Assembly (NCBI GenBank): GCA_948567375.1
Contig: OX419762.1
Location: forward strand, 59,104,841-59,168,840
DNA: 64,000 nt
Source of the DNA: Lunularia cruciata
Lineage: Eukaryota; Streptophyta; Marchantiopsida; Lunulariales; Lunulariaceae
Reading direction: 5' to 3'
Shown here in pieces: positions 10,401 through 24,400 of the stretch. Within the stretch, counting starts at the first letter, position 1. Every line of letters starts with the position of its first letter. The notes under the pieces are model-generated. The model saw nothing but the letters and a program-made list of their open reading frames with translations. It was not told the origin of the DNA and ran no database searches. The position numbers and the translations under genes were made by a program.

Positions 10401-13400
10401 ACAATCTAACGCCGTCAGATGAACTATCGTGCTTACTATTCACCTCTGCAACAAACCTCGTCAGACGAGGACACCGAAGGTGGCGACATGTGTAACCTCG
10501 TTTACCACCGAGTTCACATCATGGAGTCCATGATCACCGCTCCTCGCAAAAACGGATGTAATTAATGCATATTGACCCATCAGCGATTTTCGAGGCCGCA
10601 TGTAGTATTCTAGGAGTAGTCTAATTTCTTAATATGAACACGCTTGCGCGTTTGGGAAGCTAAACCGAACTTAAGAAGAAGGTGGGTAGAAGCATGTCTC
10701 TCCTCCTGCCGTAGCCCGTTGGAGATAACGCATATAATAGCCTCACAAATATACCGTGTAAGTCAGGGAGGTTGTGTAGTGGAGCCTTGCTCTGACCGAC
10801 CTATGCCAGTGTGAGTGCAATTAACTTGGTAACTGATTCAAGCGAGCCACGCGAACGAAGATGAATCCCTCTACCGCATCACTTTCATGGCAATGTCGTA
10901 CAGTCCGAACGCTCGTAGCAATTTTGTATAAGAAATATCTCCACATAGATGTCTACAAAGCTAGAGAACAGAGTGTAAAACGCTACACTATGGAGCTATG
11001 GTTTCCGAAGGCCCAACACCTGGCCCTGTTTGAGCCCAGCAAAATCGAACAAGTTACAGCAGGGTTCTATGCTATGACCGTGTAGACGCACCCACAGCCG
11101 CTGCAGGTTCTCCTTTTATTTGAACATTAAATAAAAAGAATTTTACCTTGGAGCTGAAAAGGCATCCAAAGTCCCAATCACGAATAAGCTGCGCCGCCTG
11201 AAGTTCCGACTGTGACAGTCGCTGTCAAATGCAACAAAAGAGCCAGAGTTAGTTTGAAGCGTTTCGCCTTAGCTGATTATTGGCACCTATTCTGACAAAT
11301 GGTCGAGGCTATGTTTGCTGTGTTTATCAAATCACGTCCTGACTGGTTTCAATCATGAGTATCCAATCCAATCAAATTTTTCTGACATCAGTTATCTCTT
11401 TCCTAGCCTCGCCCCGGCTTCCCCAAGAATAAAGGTTTTAACTCTAACTACCGCTTGTCAGTCAGTAAGCAGTAGTACGATCGGCCGAAATTCATAACCC
11501 CTGCTCTGTTGCCCCTACCGTCGCTCTTCCAAATTGGTGCCCCACCAAATGTCAACCGAAACTAGCTAAGACTGATCTACAGTATTCGCAATCAAGTTCC
11601 AGGCATTTCTAAAGTCCCCGTCTGGAAGACGGAAACGGCCATAGTGCTGCTCGTCTGGGTTGCTAGTTTGGCGGACAAATTCCTAAGTCGTCCGACTATG
11701 ATGAGCGTACTAGGGACGGCGAACTGATATGTCTACATACACGAATCTACTATGCAGTCTCAGTCTGAGTATGCATCACTGTAAATACAATGGTAGGTTC
11801 GTGCATGGACATATATCGAGGTACATGAATCACGTCGTGGATCCATACTTATTGCAGTTGACTTTACCTAGGGCGTTTGGATTATTGTAGAGGCCACGGC
11901 CAGCCAGCCCACAGTTTGGCCCGTTGTAATTATGAACATTTCCCACTCTGGGACCCTTGTTCTCATCGTTCTTTTCTCCCCAAATGCAGGGCTGAAAGAT
12001 TGGACCTTTAGTTCCCTCATTCCATCAAACGTCGAGGTTTAGAACATTGGAAAGTGGATATCCACTAAAATCTGTCACCGGTGCTCCACCAGACGAGAAA
12101 ATTAATGCATTGCTAATGATGAGGTCAAAAAAGAGGAAGACTATACCCTCGCGTCAATCACAACTTCGTAGCACACTGAGTGCGCGAGGTTTGATTCTTT
12201 TCTTTCTTTCTTTTTAAAGCCAACTTGCCATTCGTTGAGTGGTAGAAAAGAGACAAAAAGACAAGATTTTGTAGGTTGGGCAGGTGTTCTCGAGTAGTCC
12301 AAACTATTCTTCCCGTGTTAGCTGCGCTGTAAATGATGAAGGGGGATACTTCGAATCAGGATAGTGGAAGTTTGTAAACTGGTGCACCGCTTGCTTACAT
12401 TCTCTCCCATTTTTTTATCATCATGTCTTCTTCTCTCCTACTTTCTCGGCACATGACACTTGTGCTTGAGATGTGGAATTGCTACACTCACTGAAACTCG
12501 TTGGGTGCGTTTAGTCTCCCAAGACGCGGCGAAGATATCCTCTCTTTATTAATGTCCAGGGACCCATGATGAACAATTCGCGCTTTGTCGTCAACTCTTG
12601 TAACTTAGCAATCCAACGCAATCGCCATCGAGTAGAACATCAGCTAGTAAAAATCAAAGCGTAAGCTACATTCCACCGTTTCCGTCGTTCCTTCGAAGCT
12701 ACTCTTGCTATGTACATAATGCCAGACTCTCTTTTCCATATTCTTATTCAACTCCAACGATCACTCATTTAGAGTTGAAGAATCTCAAGAAACACATGGG
12801 CACGACTCGTGAAAAGGTGGCGAGACGGCCGTCATGAGCACCCTAAGACTGAAGTTAGCAACGCTAGCAGATTCGGCCTGAATCCTCAACGACAAGGTCC
12901 TGAATCATTGACATACACCCACCCCCTCGCATATTCAATACGTTCTAGTCATCTAGATTGGGGTACATGCTAGACAAAGAACCGTTAACCTTGGAGATCG
13001 AATTGATGCTTGCATGATCTCTCAACATGGCTTACTCGCTTCCATGCACCAAGCAAGCTTCAAGCAGCAAAGCATCAAACCTCATCGAGCATGATTTGCA
13101 TCCTCATCAACATCCATCTATCCGTCGGAACTATTAGTTTGGGACTTAAAATCAAGCCCCCCAAGAATCCGTTGTTTACTTTCGAATTTGCAGTTCCACA
13201 CCTCAACATTAAAGGCAGCATTGGACACGGTTTAACTGGTTAGTTGCCCGGTGCCCGTGAGAGGAGGCACGATCAGTCTTCCAAAACACTTGTGATCCGT
13301 TATACAGTGTTTCAATCATTTCCCGCTTCTCTAGGACTCGACTACAGCTAGAAGAACTAAGCACCTACAGGAGCTAATCACCTTCTCAAGTCTCTGCCTC

Positions 13401-15177
13401 TTCGTGCTCACTTATCTGAAGTCGCGTTTATGGCCTCTTTTATGATCATGGACGTGATAGACAAAAGAACAGAACATAGAGATACTGTAGCTGCCGGGTC
13501 CTAAGCACAAGCGCCTATTCATCGACCCCCCAGCAGCCCTGACTACCAATAATTATGATCTACTTTGGTTTCCGATCGTACTGTACCTCACATCCTTAAA
13601 CCGCTTCGTCCCCTATCTATACGTTCTCGAGGGAATACGTTTCCGTTCAGTTTCATCTGAAGAATCTTAACCCCCAGTTAGTGAATTTTTGTGACACGAG
13701 CGAGCAGATTCTTGTTTCTGTCCTCTACAATAGATTTTGCAACCATGGCAAGAATGTGAGAATCAATTGAACCCTACGACGATGTGTTGTTTATTTCCCA
13801 CCAAGATGGCTATTTATGCATCAAGAGCATTTTGGTCCTATCCCTCTTAGCGACACTCGTAGAAATGAGTTTTGCACCACACCGTGTTTTCGGTAAAGAA
13901 ACTAATCGAGAGACGACTAGTCTCTATCTAGTTAAAATTGCAGTCAAATGATTAATATTCGAAAATTAAGTCCAATAGATTAATGAGAGCAACTGGCCAA
14001 AGTAGGCAACTTCTGAACAAGAGCAGAAAACCTTGATTCGTGTTTAGTTCAACTTTTGAAGAAGCTCGAGATAATTTTCCATACACGTGGATAATAATAG
14101 CTGCAATCAACTTCACGGGGGAACAACTTAGGTGGGAAGAACCAATTGGTACATTGATGAATACCTCACCCAAACTTTGCCGTCAATATCCATCGCTTAT
14201 GGTGGTGCGGCCAAACTAGAATTAAAAGAAGACGATTTAGGATGAAGACAGACATGCACGGTCGTGCTCCCCTTGTTTGTGCTCGCGTTTATTAACTAAG
14301 TACCATTTGCATCTCGTCTCTCGTCTACAATTGATTCGATGATTTGAACGAGATGAGACCTGAACAGTGAAATTGACTGAATGATGAGACTCGTTAGAGC
14401 AGTGGGCATTTCAAAAAATTTAGGAGTTTAAGTGATCAGTACAACTCATTTCAATTTGCTCGTCCCCACAATTTCCTTCTTTTCACGATCACTGAAATTT
14501 AAGACATAGGGAAAGATCGTGCTAACTTATCCGTTAGTCGTGGTTTTAGGCGATTCGAGCTGATCTCCGACCTATCTTGATTCGAAGTGGATGCACATGC
14601 TATTGTCGATGAACATGCTAAGTTCGCTGTAGCAGCTGTGCGAATTCAAACTTTGAGCGACATTTATTCCTCCAAAATCATATTGCTACGCTGTACGCTG
14701 TACGCTACGAGAGAGCCATTGCCCCTTCACTCGTGCACCATGATGTGAAATACCGAGATCTGACTTCTTCCCTGAAGAAGCCGAAGATCTTCACAACATG
14801 CGCCTTCGTGCCCAGTTTATCCATTTTCTAGGATGTCCTTAGACACTTACAGCAGCATCTCTCCTGCTTTCTCCATTTGATTGGAACTATGATGGACGTG
14901 CTGGCTGAGATCCAGAAAGTGGATCGCTGCGGTCAGCAGCAATGGTGCGAGAATCAAAAGTCTACGAGTTAGGGCATGTCATATTCCTAGTCTCCCCTAG
15001 AAACAAACTACCGTTTGTCTGCACCGTGATTTGAGCCAAAATGACCCAAATCTGATCCACTCACTGCAGACTCGTCCTAATCAGCCCTTCAACCTGCACC
15101 TGGCGTGGCCGTTTAACCTGGTTTAGTTGTTTGATTGCTTTTCCAGTACCTCTTCTCTTCTCTTGTATGTGGTCATC

Positions 15178-15208
<31 letters not shown>

Positions 15209-18200
15209 ATGGTGGTAGAAGTATTTCTCCTTTCGAGCCGGGAAAGCTGCGGGCTCGTAAAGGTTTGTTGCGATTGCCTTCAGTGAAAGCAGTTGGATAA
15301 GCAGCAGATTCGGCAGTGAGTTCCGTACCCAATCAGACCCATATCTGTTGTGTCAAAGTGAACTGCTATCTTCTGCCGAGAATAACCAGAAGAGTGCAAT
15401 CAACCCCATCTACAGTGTTCTATTCTGACGTGGGATATGGAATAAGATAAGATGGAGAAATGCCGGCAAATGATCTCGCTGGAAGGGTGGAGTTGAGGGA
15501 TATTCTTCATTTCTAAGTGAAAACTTGCCCATGTTTCTATGATGGAGTTGTCGTTGCACTCGCTACGGACATTGGAACTGTAGGGGGACCATCTCTGAAA
15601 CTCTGTTGCAACCTGAGACTGTTGTGTTGCCAGGCCAAGCCTGCTTCTAGCTGGGTGGGCTTGTTGCCACCACCCTGGTGAGGTACTGTACAGAAATCGA
15701 CTCCGTCTTCGTTAGAACGTCTTCTTCTTCTACGAATCCCTTCTGAGCATACGGAATCAGAATGCTTTGTAACACTCATGCTGACGGTTCTTATGATTCG
15801 GGTTGCGTAGCTTAAGTAGGGATACCCATCTCCTACCTGATCGGACTTTACGTACTGCATCTGGAGTTGTTGTGAGCTCTTAACTTCACACGATGTGAAA
15901 CAAAAGTAGAAAGAACGGGCAAAACACATGATCAGAAAATCTGCACATTATTGATGGAATGTACTAACATGTGCTACTGAGAACAGATAAATACTGTAAT
16001 TCTTCGAGATCCCTCGCTCTGACTAACCCATGGAAGTAAATTAAACATCATGAAAATGCCTCCTCCACCAGACAGAATATTGGAGGACCTACTTCCCTCC
16101 TGTGTCTAATATTGCGGTTCGCTGTGGGCATAGAGCAGTTATTGCCCCGTTGTTTCGCATGACCCGTTTCCATTTTATTAGAGAGAGACAAAAGTCTGTA
16201 GCAGTCTGAGATCCTGTTGCTAATGCATGCTGATACCTATTCATCGTACTGGGTAGCCATGCTGGACCCTCTCTCCAATTGAGCAGAGAGTGGTACACGC
16301 TTTGTGACACGCGGACCACACACATCCAAATCATGAAATCCCTAATGATGTGACAGTCGTAAATCAGCAAAGAAGCCAGATACATCTTCACTAGTTCTGC
16401 AACTCCAAACCTTTGTACATACACGAGAGGAAGAAGCAGGAGGGGAGGACTTAGGATCGTACAAGACTTCTGCAAAGAGCAATGCCCCACAAGGTCTTTT
16501 CTTCGCATGCATGAAAGACTGAAAGTGAGAGACAGACTTGTCGGTGGGCAGCTTCAGTGGTGTACAAACTACCCAAATCATGCAGTAGGAACTTCTCTGA
16601 ACGAATAGTCTGCAAGCGTTGTCTCAAATTATCGTGTGTGGGTAAATCTTGTCCCTACCACTAACAACTACTGCCGGTGAATCATATCAGGAGTATCCAA
16701 ACATGGGTTCAAAAAACAGAGCACCTTCTGTGATGATTTCACTTCAAATTACAATTCCATGATTAATGGCATTCTCGATTAAGTCGAATCTAAGTTCTGC
16801 ACGACATTCAATACTACAGAAAGTATGGAAAGTATTTTCAGGTGTGTGAGAATGATTTCAGTGTCTTGGGGGAATCCTAGTGTGCTAATCATATTCAGAA
16901 CTGGCTTTCGGTGCCCAAGGCCGATGCGGAGAAGAATGGCTGTTAGCTAGGAACGTGAGTCGTAGCTTTTCTGCAGGAGTATGAGCAGATACGTGTACTT
17001 TTCTGCACTATAATGCCTTCAAGTTGAAGGGCAGATAGAATTTCCTCAGAAGGTGGCCCTTGGTTGACAAAGCAGCTCAATAGTCTTGCTTCTTCTAGAT
17101 CGTGTCCTCGAGCTGGTGAAGATTCCAGCTCGCTTCCCATGTTCTAAAAGTCAAAGTTGTACTCGCACGGATCAATGCACTGAAGAAACAACTCTCTTCG
17201 TAGAGAGTGGGCATATTCACTCGGAGTTTGTGTGAGGAATCTGATACAGTCGGCTGATGACCTGCAACCGAAAGTCCCCGACCTAATAACGAATTTGTTT
17301 ACGCATGTGACGGCTGCTCGGTTTCTCGTCTATCGGTATTAGGTTTGATAGCTTCATTGAGCAGTCGTAATATTTTCTACCGAACAAGCTTCCAAAATTC
17401 CTTCTGCACGAACATGAACCTAACCGATTTTGAGAACTTAAAAAACGAATCTTGATCCAGGCCATATACTCTAAAACATGTCAATTTTGTACAAGTGGTT
17501 CTATGACCGTTAAATTTTCTGTGATAACAGGATATGAAATGCGTTATCCAAGTCTGCTGAACTCTATCCACAATCGGAAAGCTACACACGATTTTATACA
17601 ACAGTTTCCATCACCTCATCTCAGAAGATTCGCGACGACCAACACGATGGGTTCTGAAGATTGTTAGGGGATGAATATGGTACGTGAGGCTAGTTCCTAT
17701 GGGTAATAGTAATATGTAATAGAGAAACCATACCACCCGTACGGTTTCCAAATGTAAGGGAAATGTTGAACGCTTACCGTTTCCTCTTATAAAAGATTCG
17801 ACCAGAAGATGGTGGTGTGACAATAACTACTCCAAACCTAGGATCTAACCAAGTGGTTAAGAAACGTAACGAGTCTATCGTGCTCAGGGATGCGACAGCA
17901 CTGAGCTGAATCCTTCACAAGTTCGCTCAACAACCCAAATGTAACTACTTCGGAAAAATTCCACAGAATTCACTCCTCTGACATCTGCAAAAATGCGTCT
18001 ACATACTGTGTGCTTATCTTTTCGCACAGTGCCTGTGGCGTCTGGAGCCAACTCTGGAGCTTGCGTTGTACCTCTTCGCCATGACATCCAAGCTCTGGTG
18101 GCCGGTGAACATACTACAGACCTGCTCGACGACAGAGCTTAAGTTCGTAACTAGTAGCCTCACTCTGTGGTCTTGGGACACGCTACTTCAGCTCAGACTA

Positions 18201-18220
18201 GGAGCACGCTGACCTTCATC
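10401..18220. other. Long intergenic interval without recognisable genes
   Basis: About 7.8 kb of mixed composition. Open frames are short, on both strands, and none resembles a known family. No clear tRNA, rRNA, LTR ends or transposase was found. The 3' untranslated part of TTI1 (minus strand) presumably occupies the right end. It may hold decayed repeats or non-coding transcripts that cannot be told from sequence alone. Confidence 0.4.
15178..15208. repeat. (AGT)n microsatellite
   Basis: About ten perfect AGT units; the complement reads as a leucine run in an open frame on the minus strand, which is an artefact of the repeat. Confidence 0.9.
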
Positions 18221-18464
18221 TTTGTTAGCTGTGACAGCAGCCAAGGACGCGTTTATTAATGGACAAATGGCCAGCTGGGTTTAAATTTCCTCTTATAAAC
18301 TTGACGTTTCTGCTTAATGGGTTGCTAGTGAATTCTAAGAACCAGAACCACCTGCGAAGCATCTGGAATTGCACGACACCTCCTGAGGTTCCTGTTCGAT
18401 GCGTGACTGATAAAGATTTAAAACTACCCGCCAATTGGATGGTCCCATACACTGCGCATAATGG

Positions 18465-21400
18465 TTATAACCCCTCCAACTTTTCCAGGAGCTTCTGAGC
18501 AGCACTTGTGTCAACGCTTCTTAATGCACCTCGATAAGCTGTGTATTGACACCACAAGGCATCCGCTTGAGACTGCCATGCGGGTAACATCCTTGTAAAG
18601 TCAGGCAATCCAGGTAAAGTGACGTCACTCATGTCCGCTAAGGTGCTTCCGGATACCAAATCAGCTGCAAGAATCCAAACAAAATCTGGGTCGATCGTAG
18701 AGAGAGCCAGTGCTGTTTCAGTAGCAGCCACACTGAGTGCCTCCACTTGGCAAGCCAGTACTACCACCCATGATGCAACAACTTCGAAGGAACTGCTCAT
18801 AGCTGAAGCACTTTTCTTCTCTGATGTTATGGCGGTGATACTTCTCAACACTGCATGCTGAACGTTTAGCAAGGCTCCTGGTCCATATTCTGGAGCTTGC
18901 AAGTGTGTATCTGGTACAAGTGCATGACTAGCTCTTCCTTTGGGTTTCAGAGAGAACAATCCCTGACTGAGGAGGCCCACTAGTACAGGCACAACATCAT
19001 TCTTAAAACGTTTTGCAAAGAATTCCCCTCCACATAATTTCGTTGCTGTTGCCATTACGTCCAGGGCACGAACGACGACCTGGAGTTCAATTGCACCAAC
19101 CTTCTTCAGTGGTCAACAGCACTTGAAGTTGGGAGCTAACGAAAGATATGTAATGAAACGCAGGTCAAAAACCATAAGCTTCCCTGGATTGGGCACTTAG
19201 TTTACGTACCGATGTATGGTCCTTCCTTAAGCAGAGCACCAAAAACGGCCATAAACGATGCAAGGTTGGTAGCAACTTGCTTATTTCAGCTTCGTCCACG
19301 CTGATGATGTCCAGGCAACGCATGGAAGACTGGAGGTCAACCATCCGTGTACAGTGATCTTTTAGAGCTTTCCTGCTTAAATCATCAGACCGACCAGCCT
19401 CTTCGGCTTGGGACAAAGTCCTGATGCCATCCTGTAGCATGTGTCACAGCAATTCAGATAGCAGCAGAAAGTATTATCAAACAAAGGTAAGGACGAGGGG
19501 CATATCCATACACACTTGCATACGCACAGCACCGTGATTTTTATAATTATATGCAGAAGGAGTTGCTTAAAACATTAAAGTCGGATTTCCAGAAGAGCAG
19601 ACAGACCTCGATAATCTCAAGTGTAAGAAGACACGTTTGAGGGTCCTTGGCAGCCAGGAGTGGTCCACAAGAGACGAGGCAGGATGTTGCCACATTATAT
19701 ACTGCCCGTCTATGACGTCTCCTATCCAAGAAATGGTTCACATGTTCTTCCAAGTCACTGTCCTGGAAATTACTTTGAGACACCTCACTAGTATGGATCT
19801 CAGCGGCGGATTCCGCTACACCTACAGGATCAAGCCTGACATTGTTAAACAAACCTTCTTCACAGATATATCTACTAAAACGAGTTAGGCCAAATGTGTA
19901 ACTTCCAGTGAGGTGAATCAACGTAGTCTATTAGCTGTCCATAGCGTCTGTACAAGGAGATAGTTATTAGCTGTAGTGTGACCATGGTGTACAAGGCACA
20001 TTTATAATGTGAGCGTTGCGGCTTGACCACTACAACTTGCACATGTAGTGGGACTTATCCCAATGCTAAGTTTGTAGCTCTGCCAGTGGGACCCCGGTAA
20101 TTTACTCACCTTCATCTCTGGAAAATAATTCCCAATTCGCTGCAGCAGCCGCAGCTTTTGAGAGCATGGATCCAACTTCTGAGGTGGCTGCCCGGATTAT
20201 TTCTCTCAGGGCCTGCAGTGAGTAAAATTGAATGAGTCAACCGAGATCTTTACTAGAACGGGGACTCAACATGTTGTTCATCTGCTTATGTTGCACTCGG
20301 CGAACAAGTCTGTATGCTACCTATATACCCGTTGTCCGCACTATTAGCAAATGAGGTGTTTGAACCTCACGTGAATAAAGCCCCACACGAAGTGACTGTA
20401 CAAACTAGGTGACTTCTAAGAATCTAGAGGATCCACAAGGCAACCATGTCAAGTTGTAACTAGGTGAGATCGTATGAGCTTACTTACTCTCAAGAGAGGA
20501 ACAGTAAGCTGAGGATGACTTGTTCTTGCCATCACGTCAAGCTCCATAACGACAGACTGCAGCTGTGTATAATCCATTTCAGAGGCAGAAATCTACGTTG
20601 GCAGCTTTAGGACACTCTATTTCAAATGCTCTGAAATGAAGTGGACGATAACGGAGACACAATGTAGAACACTAATAGTACATCAATCAAAAGTTGCTTA
20701 CAGGTTCTCCTAGAAGAGGCAGCAAATCAGGCGCTGCATTTGTATACCGCAAGATTGCTGCTAGCAGATTTAGAGACTGGGGGTGCATTCGCAAATGCCT
20801 GAACTGACGACATAAATAATCCACGACAAGATCCAGATTTGCCACCACCAAGTCCCTTACCTGCTTGTCGTAGGCAGAAAGCAAAAGCTGAGTTCTGGGA
20901 ATTGAGGGAAATCAGCAATTCAAAACAATTTTTACAAAACCCAAACTTCCAGAAGCTTCGAATTAAAAGCTGTTTCCGGCATGCAACAGTTAGTAAGACA
21001 GCAATTTGTGCTATAGTTACAAGGAAAAATTCGTAGCTTCTTACCGATGTATAATTACAATTGGAACATATTGTATTAAGAGACACTGATGCTGCATGAC
21101 TTATATTGTAGTTGGAAGAAGCCAGTTTCTCCAAAAGGGGAAAGAGTACTAGCCCCAAAAGACCACTATCCTCAAAAGCTTTGCCGAGTGCTAATCCAAT
21201 CACTCCTACTCCCTCCACAAGAACCTGGAGTATGGTGAACCAATTATGTGATAATCCAATATGTACAGACAATTTGACATTTTGGTCACCATCAAAATCA
21301 AAATTCGATCAATAAATAACCTGCACATCAAGCAGAAACTCGAGCACCATAGAGACGGAATACAGGATATGATTTCCCTCCTGCTTCTAGTTTTAAATTC

Positions 21401-24400
21401 AGTGTCGAGACAACTTATAGCATTTGCCCCGACATGAGTAATAAAAGGTTTAGCAGCGAAGACTCTGTACCTTCTGTAGCATGGCAAGATCCTGGTGATT
21501 ATCAGATGACGGTAGGTCCCGCATAGTAACCGTTTTGTCCCCTATATCCGGGGGCTCATCCCAAATTTCGGTAGCCATGTAATCGTGGAGGAAATCACCT
21601 GCAAATTCGCTTAAAACTTTTTTAACTATGTCCGCTCTAACTGCTTGCCATTTCCCATGAAGAGACTGAACATCTTCAATGGCTTGGGTGCCACGGAATG
21701 CTCCTTGTGCAAAGTCTTCTTGCTCAGTAGACAGTAAATCATCACTAAACTTGTCACTCCTCAAGTCATTCTTTGCTGCTAGTCCCAGTCTAGCAATAGA
21801 CGTATGCCGCTCACGAAACCGATTAAATAGAGATTTGTTCGACTTCTCTGAAGCTCCGTAAATGATCTCATTCAGCACGCAAGCTGATGTCGCGGCAGCA
21901 CGCAGTTTTTTGCCACTTTCAACGTCCTTACATTTTGGGGTACTGTTGTACATACTAAGCTCGTTAGCAGCGAGGCGTACATCAACTAGAAGTAAATCCA
22001 TTATGCCAAGGAAAGTTGTGCCGTTCCCCTGATCTGTATATTCCACATAAAGTATGTCAGGAACTTGAGTGTACGATATATAGCGTGTGAATAGTAAGAG
22101 CTGGCATCAAAAATCAAAAATGATATTTGAAGTACATGTTTCAACAATGGATATGAACCAACCACAGTCGGCCAGTGTGAATGTGTACCGGATATTGCAG
22201 ATACACCTGCAAGTCTTATTACATCTGCCAGAACTTCATACAGCCTGCTCCCAGTACCTCTTGGTAACCAAGGCGGCATGCTTGGAATTCCGTCTACATC
22301 AGGTCGTTGTTCGTCTCCATGATTGATATTACCTTGTGAATCTGATCGATTGGAAGCATATTGCTTCTCTCCTGTAGGAGGTAACTCACAAACAATTGGA
22401 GGATGTGATGTAGATGTGACTTGACCTAGTGACCCAGTGAATACTGAATTGAAGCTCAGGCTCATTCTCATCACTGTTGTAAATCTTCGTCTTTCAGTCT
22501 GTGCCAGAAAATAAAGCCAAATACATGTCATGCGCAAAAAAGAGGCAACAATGCCAAGAAACTATCCTCTGAAAGAAATATACTAAATAGATGATTGGGT
22601 TGATCGCCTTTGCTACCTATATTTTAGTCACATTGAAAGTTACAGGATACTCAAGAAAGGCACGACTTGGACACATTAAGGAAATGACACTTCTGGTCAA
22701 CAGCACACGACAATCCAACATTGTGCGTATCCTCAACATGAAATGATGAGCAAGAGCTTGTTCAGGTTTTCATGTTCATACTGGTGATCCAAGCAGACAA
22801 GAAGAAACACGCTCTGGTCCTAAGAAGTACATCGCAGCAGCCAAACGCCTTGCATGGGACACAGCCATCGCTGTATTTGCAGAAAATACCACTGTTGGCA
22901 GCTTCTCCAGCAAACTACAACAACATCATACTCGAATTAGTGGGTGAGCTGACCTAGATAATTGCGAACCTACTGAATTTTATCCAAACTGGAAGCAAAA
23001 CACCCGTGCTTTCAGCGACTCTTATTATGCCAAGTATAACCGAGCAACCATACCAGAATCCTTCTGTAATCGCTTAACATATTTTAATCCACAATATAAG
23101 GTACATGACAAAACATTTCCCCGCTCGAGTATATCCCCATCAATCTATGCGTGCTATACACATCATTGAACTCTGCTCTAAGGAAATACTAGGTTTATCA
23201 GATAGTAAGTTTGCTTCATCTCCACCTTGATAAAAGGGTGGCCATTACGCTGGGCAGCTCCTTGCGGGAGGGGAATGGATCAATAAGAGTATACTCAGCA
23301 GCTTCAGCCAAAATCCTCGGCTGCACGGATCTTTGCAACCCCAACAGCTGACTCAAGTAAAACTGAGCAGCTGATGCCACATGTTCCCGGTCATCACATG
23401 CCAAAGCTAGAAGGCATTCCTGTCCAATTATTTGTATACTGCACATTAGTTCTGTGCTCTTTAATTCAGCAAGTATGCAAAGATTGAAAGACTTGAGCTA
23501 AGAGGAAAGAGTTGTGTATGATTGGGTGCGTCCTCACCAGTAGCAAAGTATTGCATATTTCCAAGGTATTTCTGCAATACACTAGGAGTACTGTTGCTGC
23601 TTCAACAACTGCAAGTCTCACCGAAGGAGACTGGTGAGTGCACAGCTGCGACAGAATCAACAAGGAAAACGACTTGTAAGTGAGAGGTTTTCCAGCTGGT
23701 CATAAACTCAAGACTCAGGCGTTGAGCGCCTCATCTGTTTATGAGTGGTAACTTTTGCAGACATTGACTCAAGAAGAACCAGTTGATGAGCGAGCTGATA
23801 TTATCCAGTCGTACCAAAGGGAAGGTCTGCGAAAGAAATGTATTGACACGAGTAGCTGTATTCTGCAGCCACTCCTTGTTCCGCTCCACCTGCAGAGAAA
23901 CTTGAACCCCAGCTCCGTCATTTTGCGTTCCAGCTTCAGAGCTTTTAGCAGGTGTTAGCTTCTCGTGCATAACCAGTTCTGAGGACTCGACTTTAGGCAG
24001 ACCAGTTTTATGCGATGACGAGCCACTTCTATCACTTCTATGAAGCCCCAACGATCGATCCCGGAGCACGTCCAAGGCAGTAGCACCACTGACATCTTCA
24101 TCTTGATCCACAATAACTGTCTCTGCTGTTGAGATAGCTTGGTTTCTAACTGCATATTTATCCCCCAAGACTATCGCCAATAATTCAGCAATCCCTCTGA
24201 TAGCCTCCTCAACAACAGCTGGCCATCCAGCAGCCCCCGAAATGTGCACAACAGGAGTTGAAAAACCAGAATTTACTTGGGCTTTAGTGAAGCGCATCAC
24301 ACTGGCGAGGCCACGGACAGCACCTGGTAGAAAGAATGCAAGTGCATCTGCACTGCCAACCTGCCTGAGAGTCAATAAGTTTCCATTCATGGATGTCGTA

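Noticed and set aside
15123-15332. Minus-strand frame with a leucine run, resembling a membrane segment
   Set aside because: The leucines are the complement of the (AGT)n microsatellite.
15537-16581. Several 80-140 codon minus-strand open frames
   Set aside because: No recognisable domain, no convincing splice chain, and expected by chance in sequence of this composition.
18259-18498. Plus-strand open frames opposite the TTI1 exons (for example 18619-18861)
   Set aside because: Antisense shadows of the conserved minus-strand exons.
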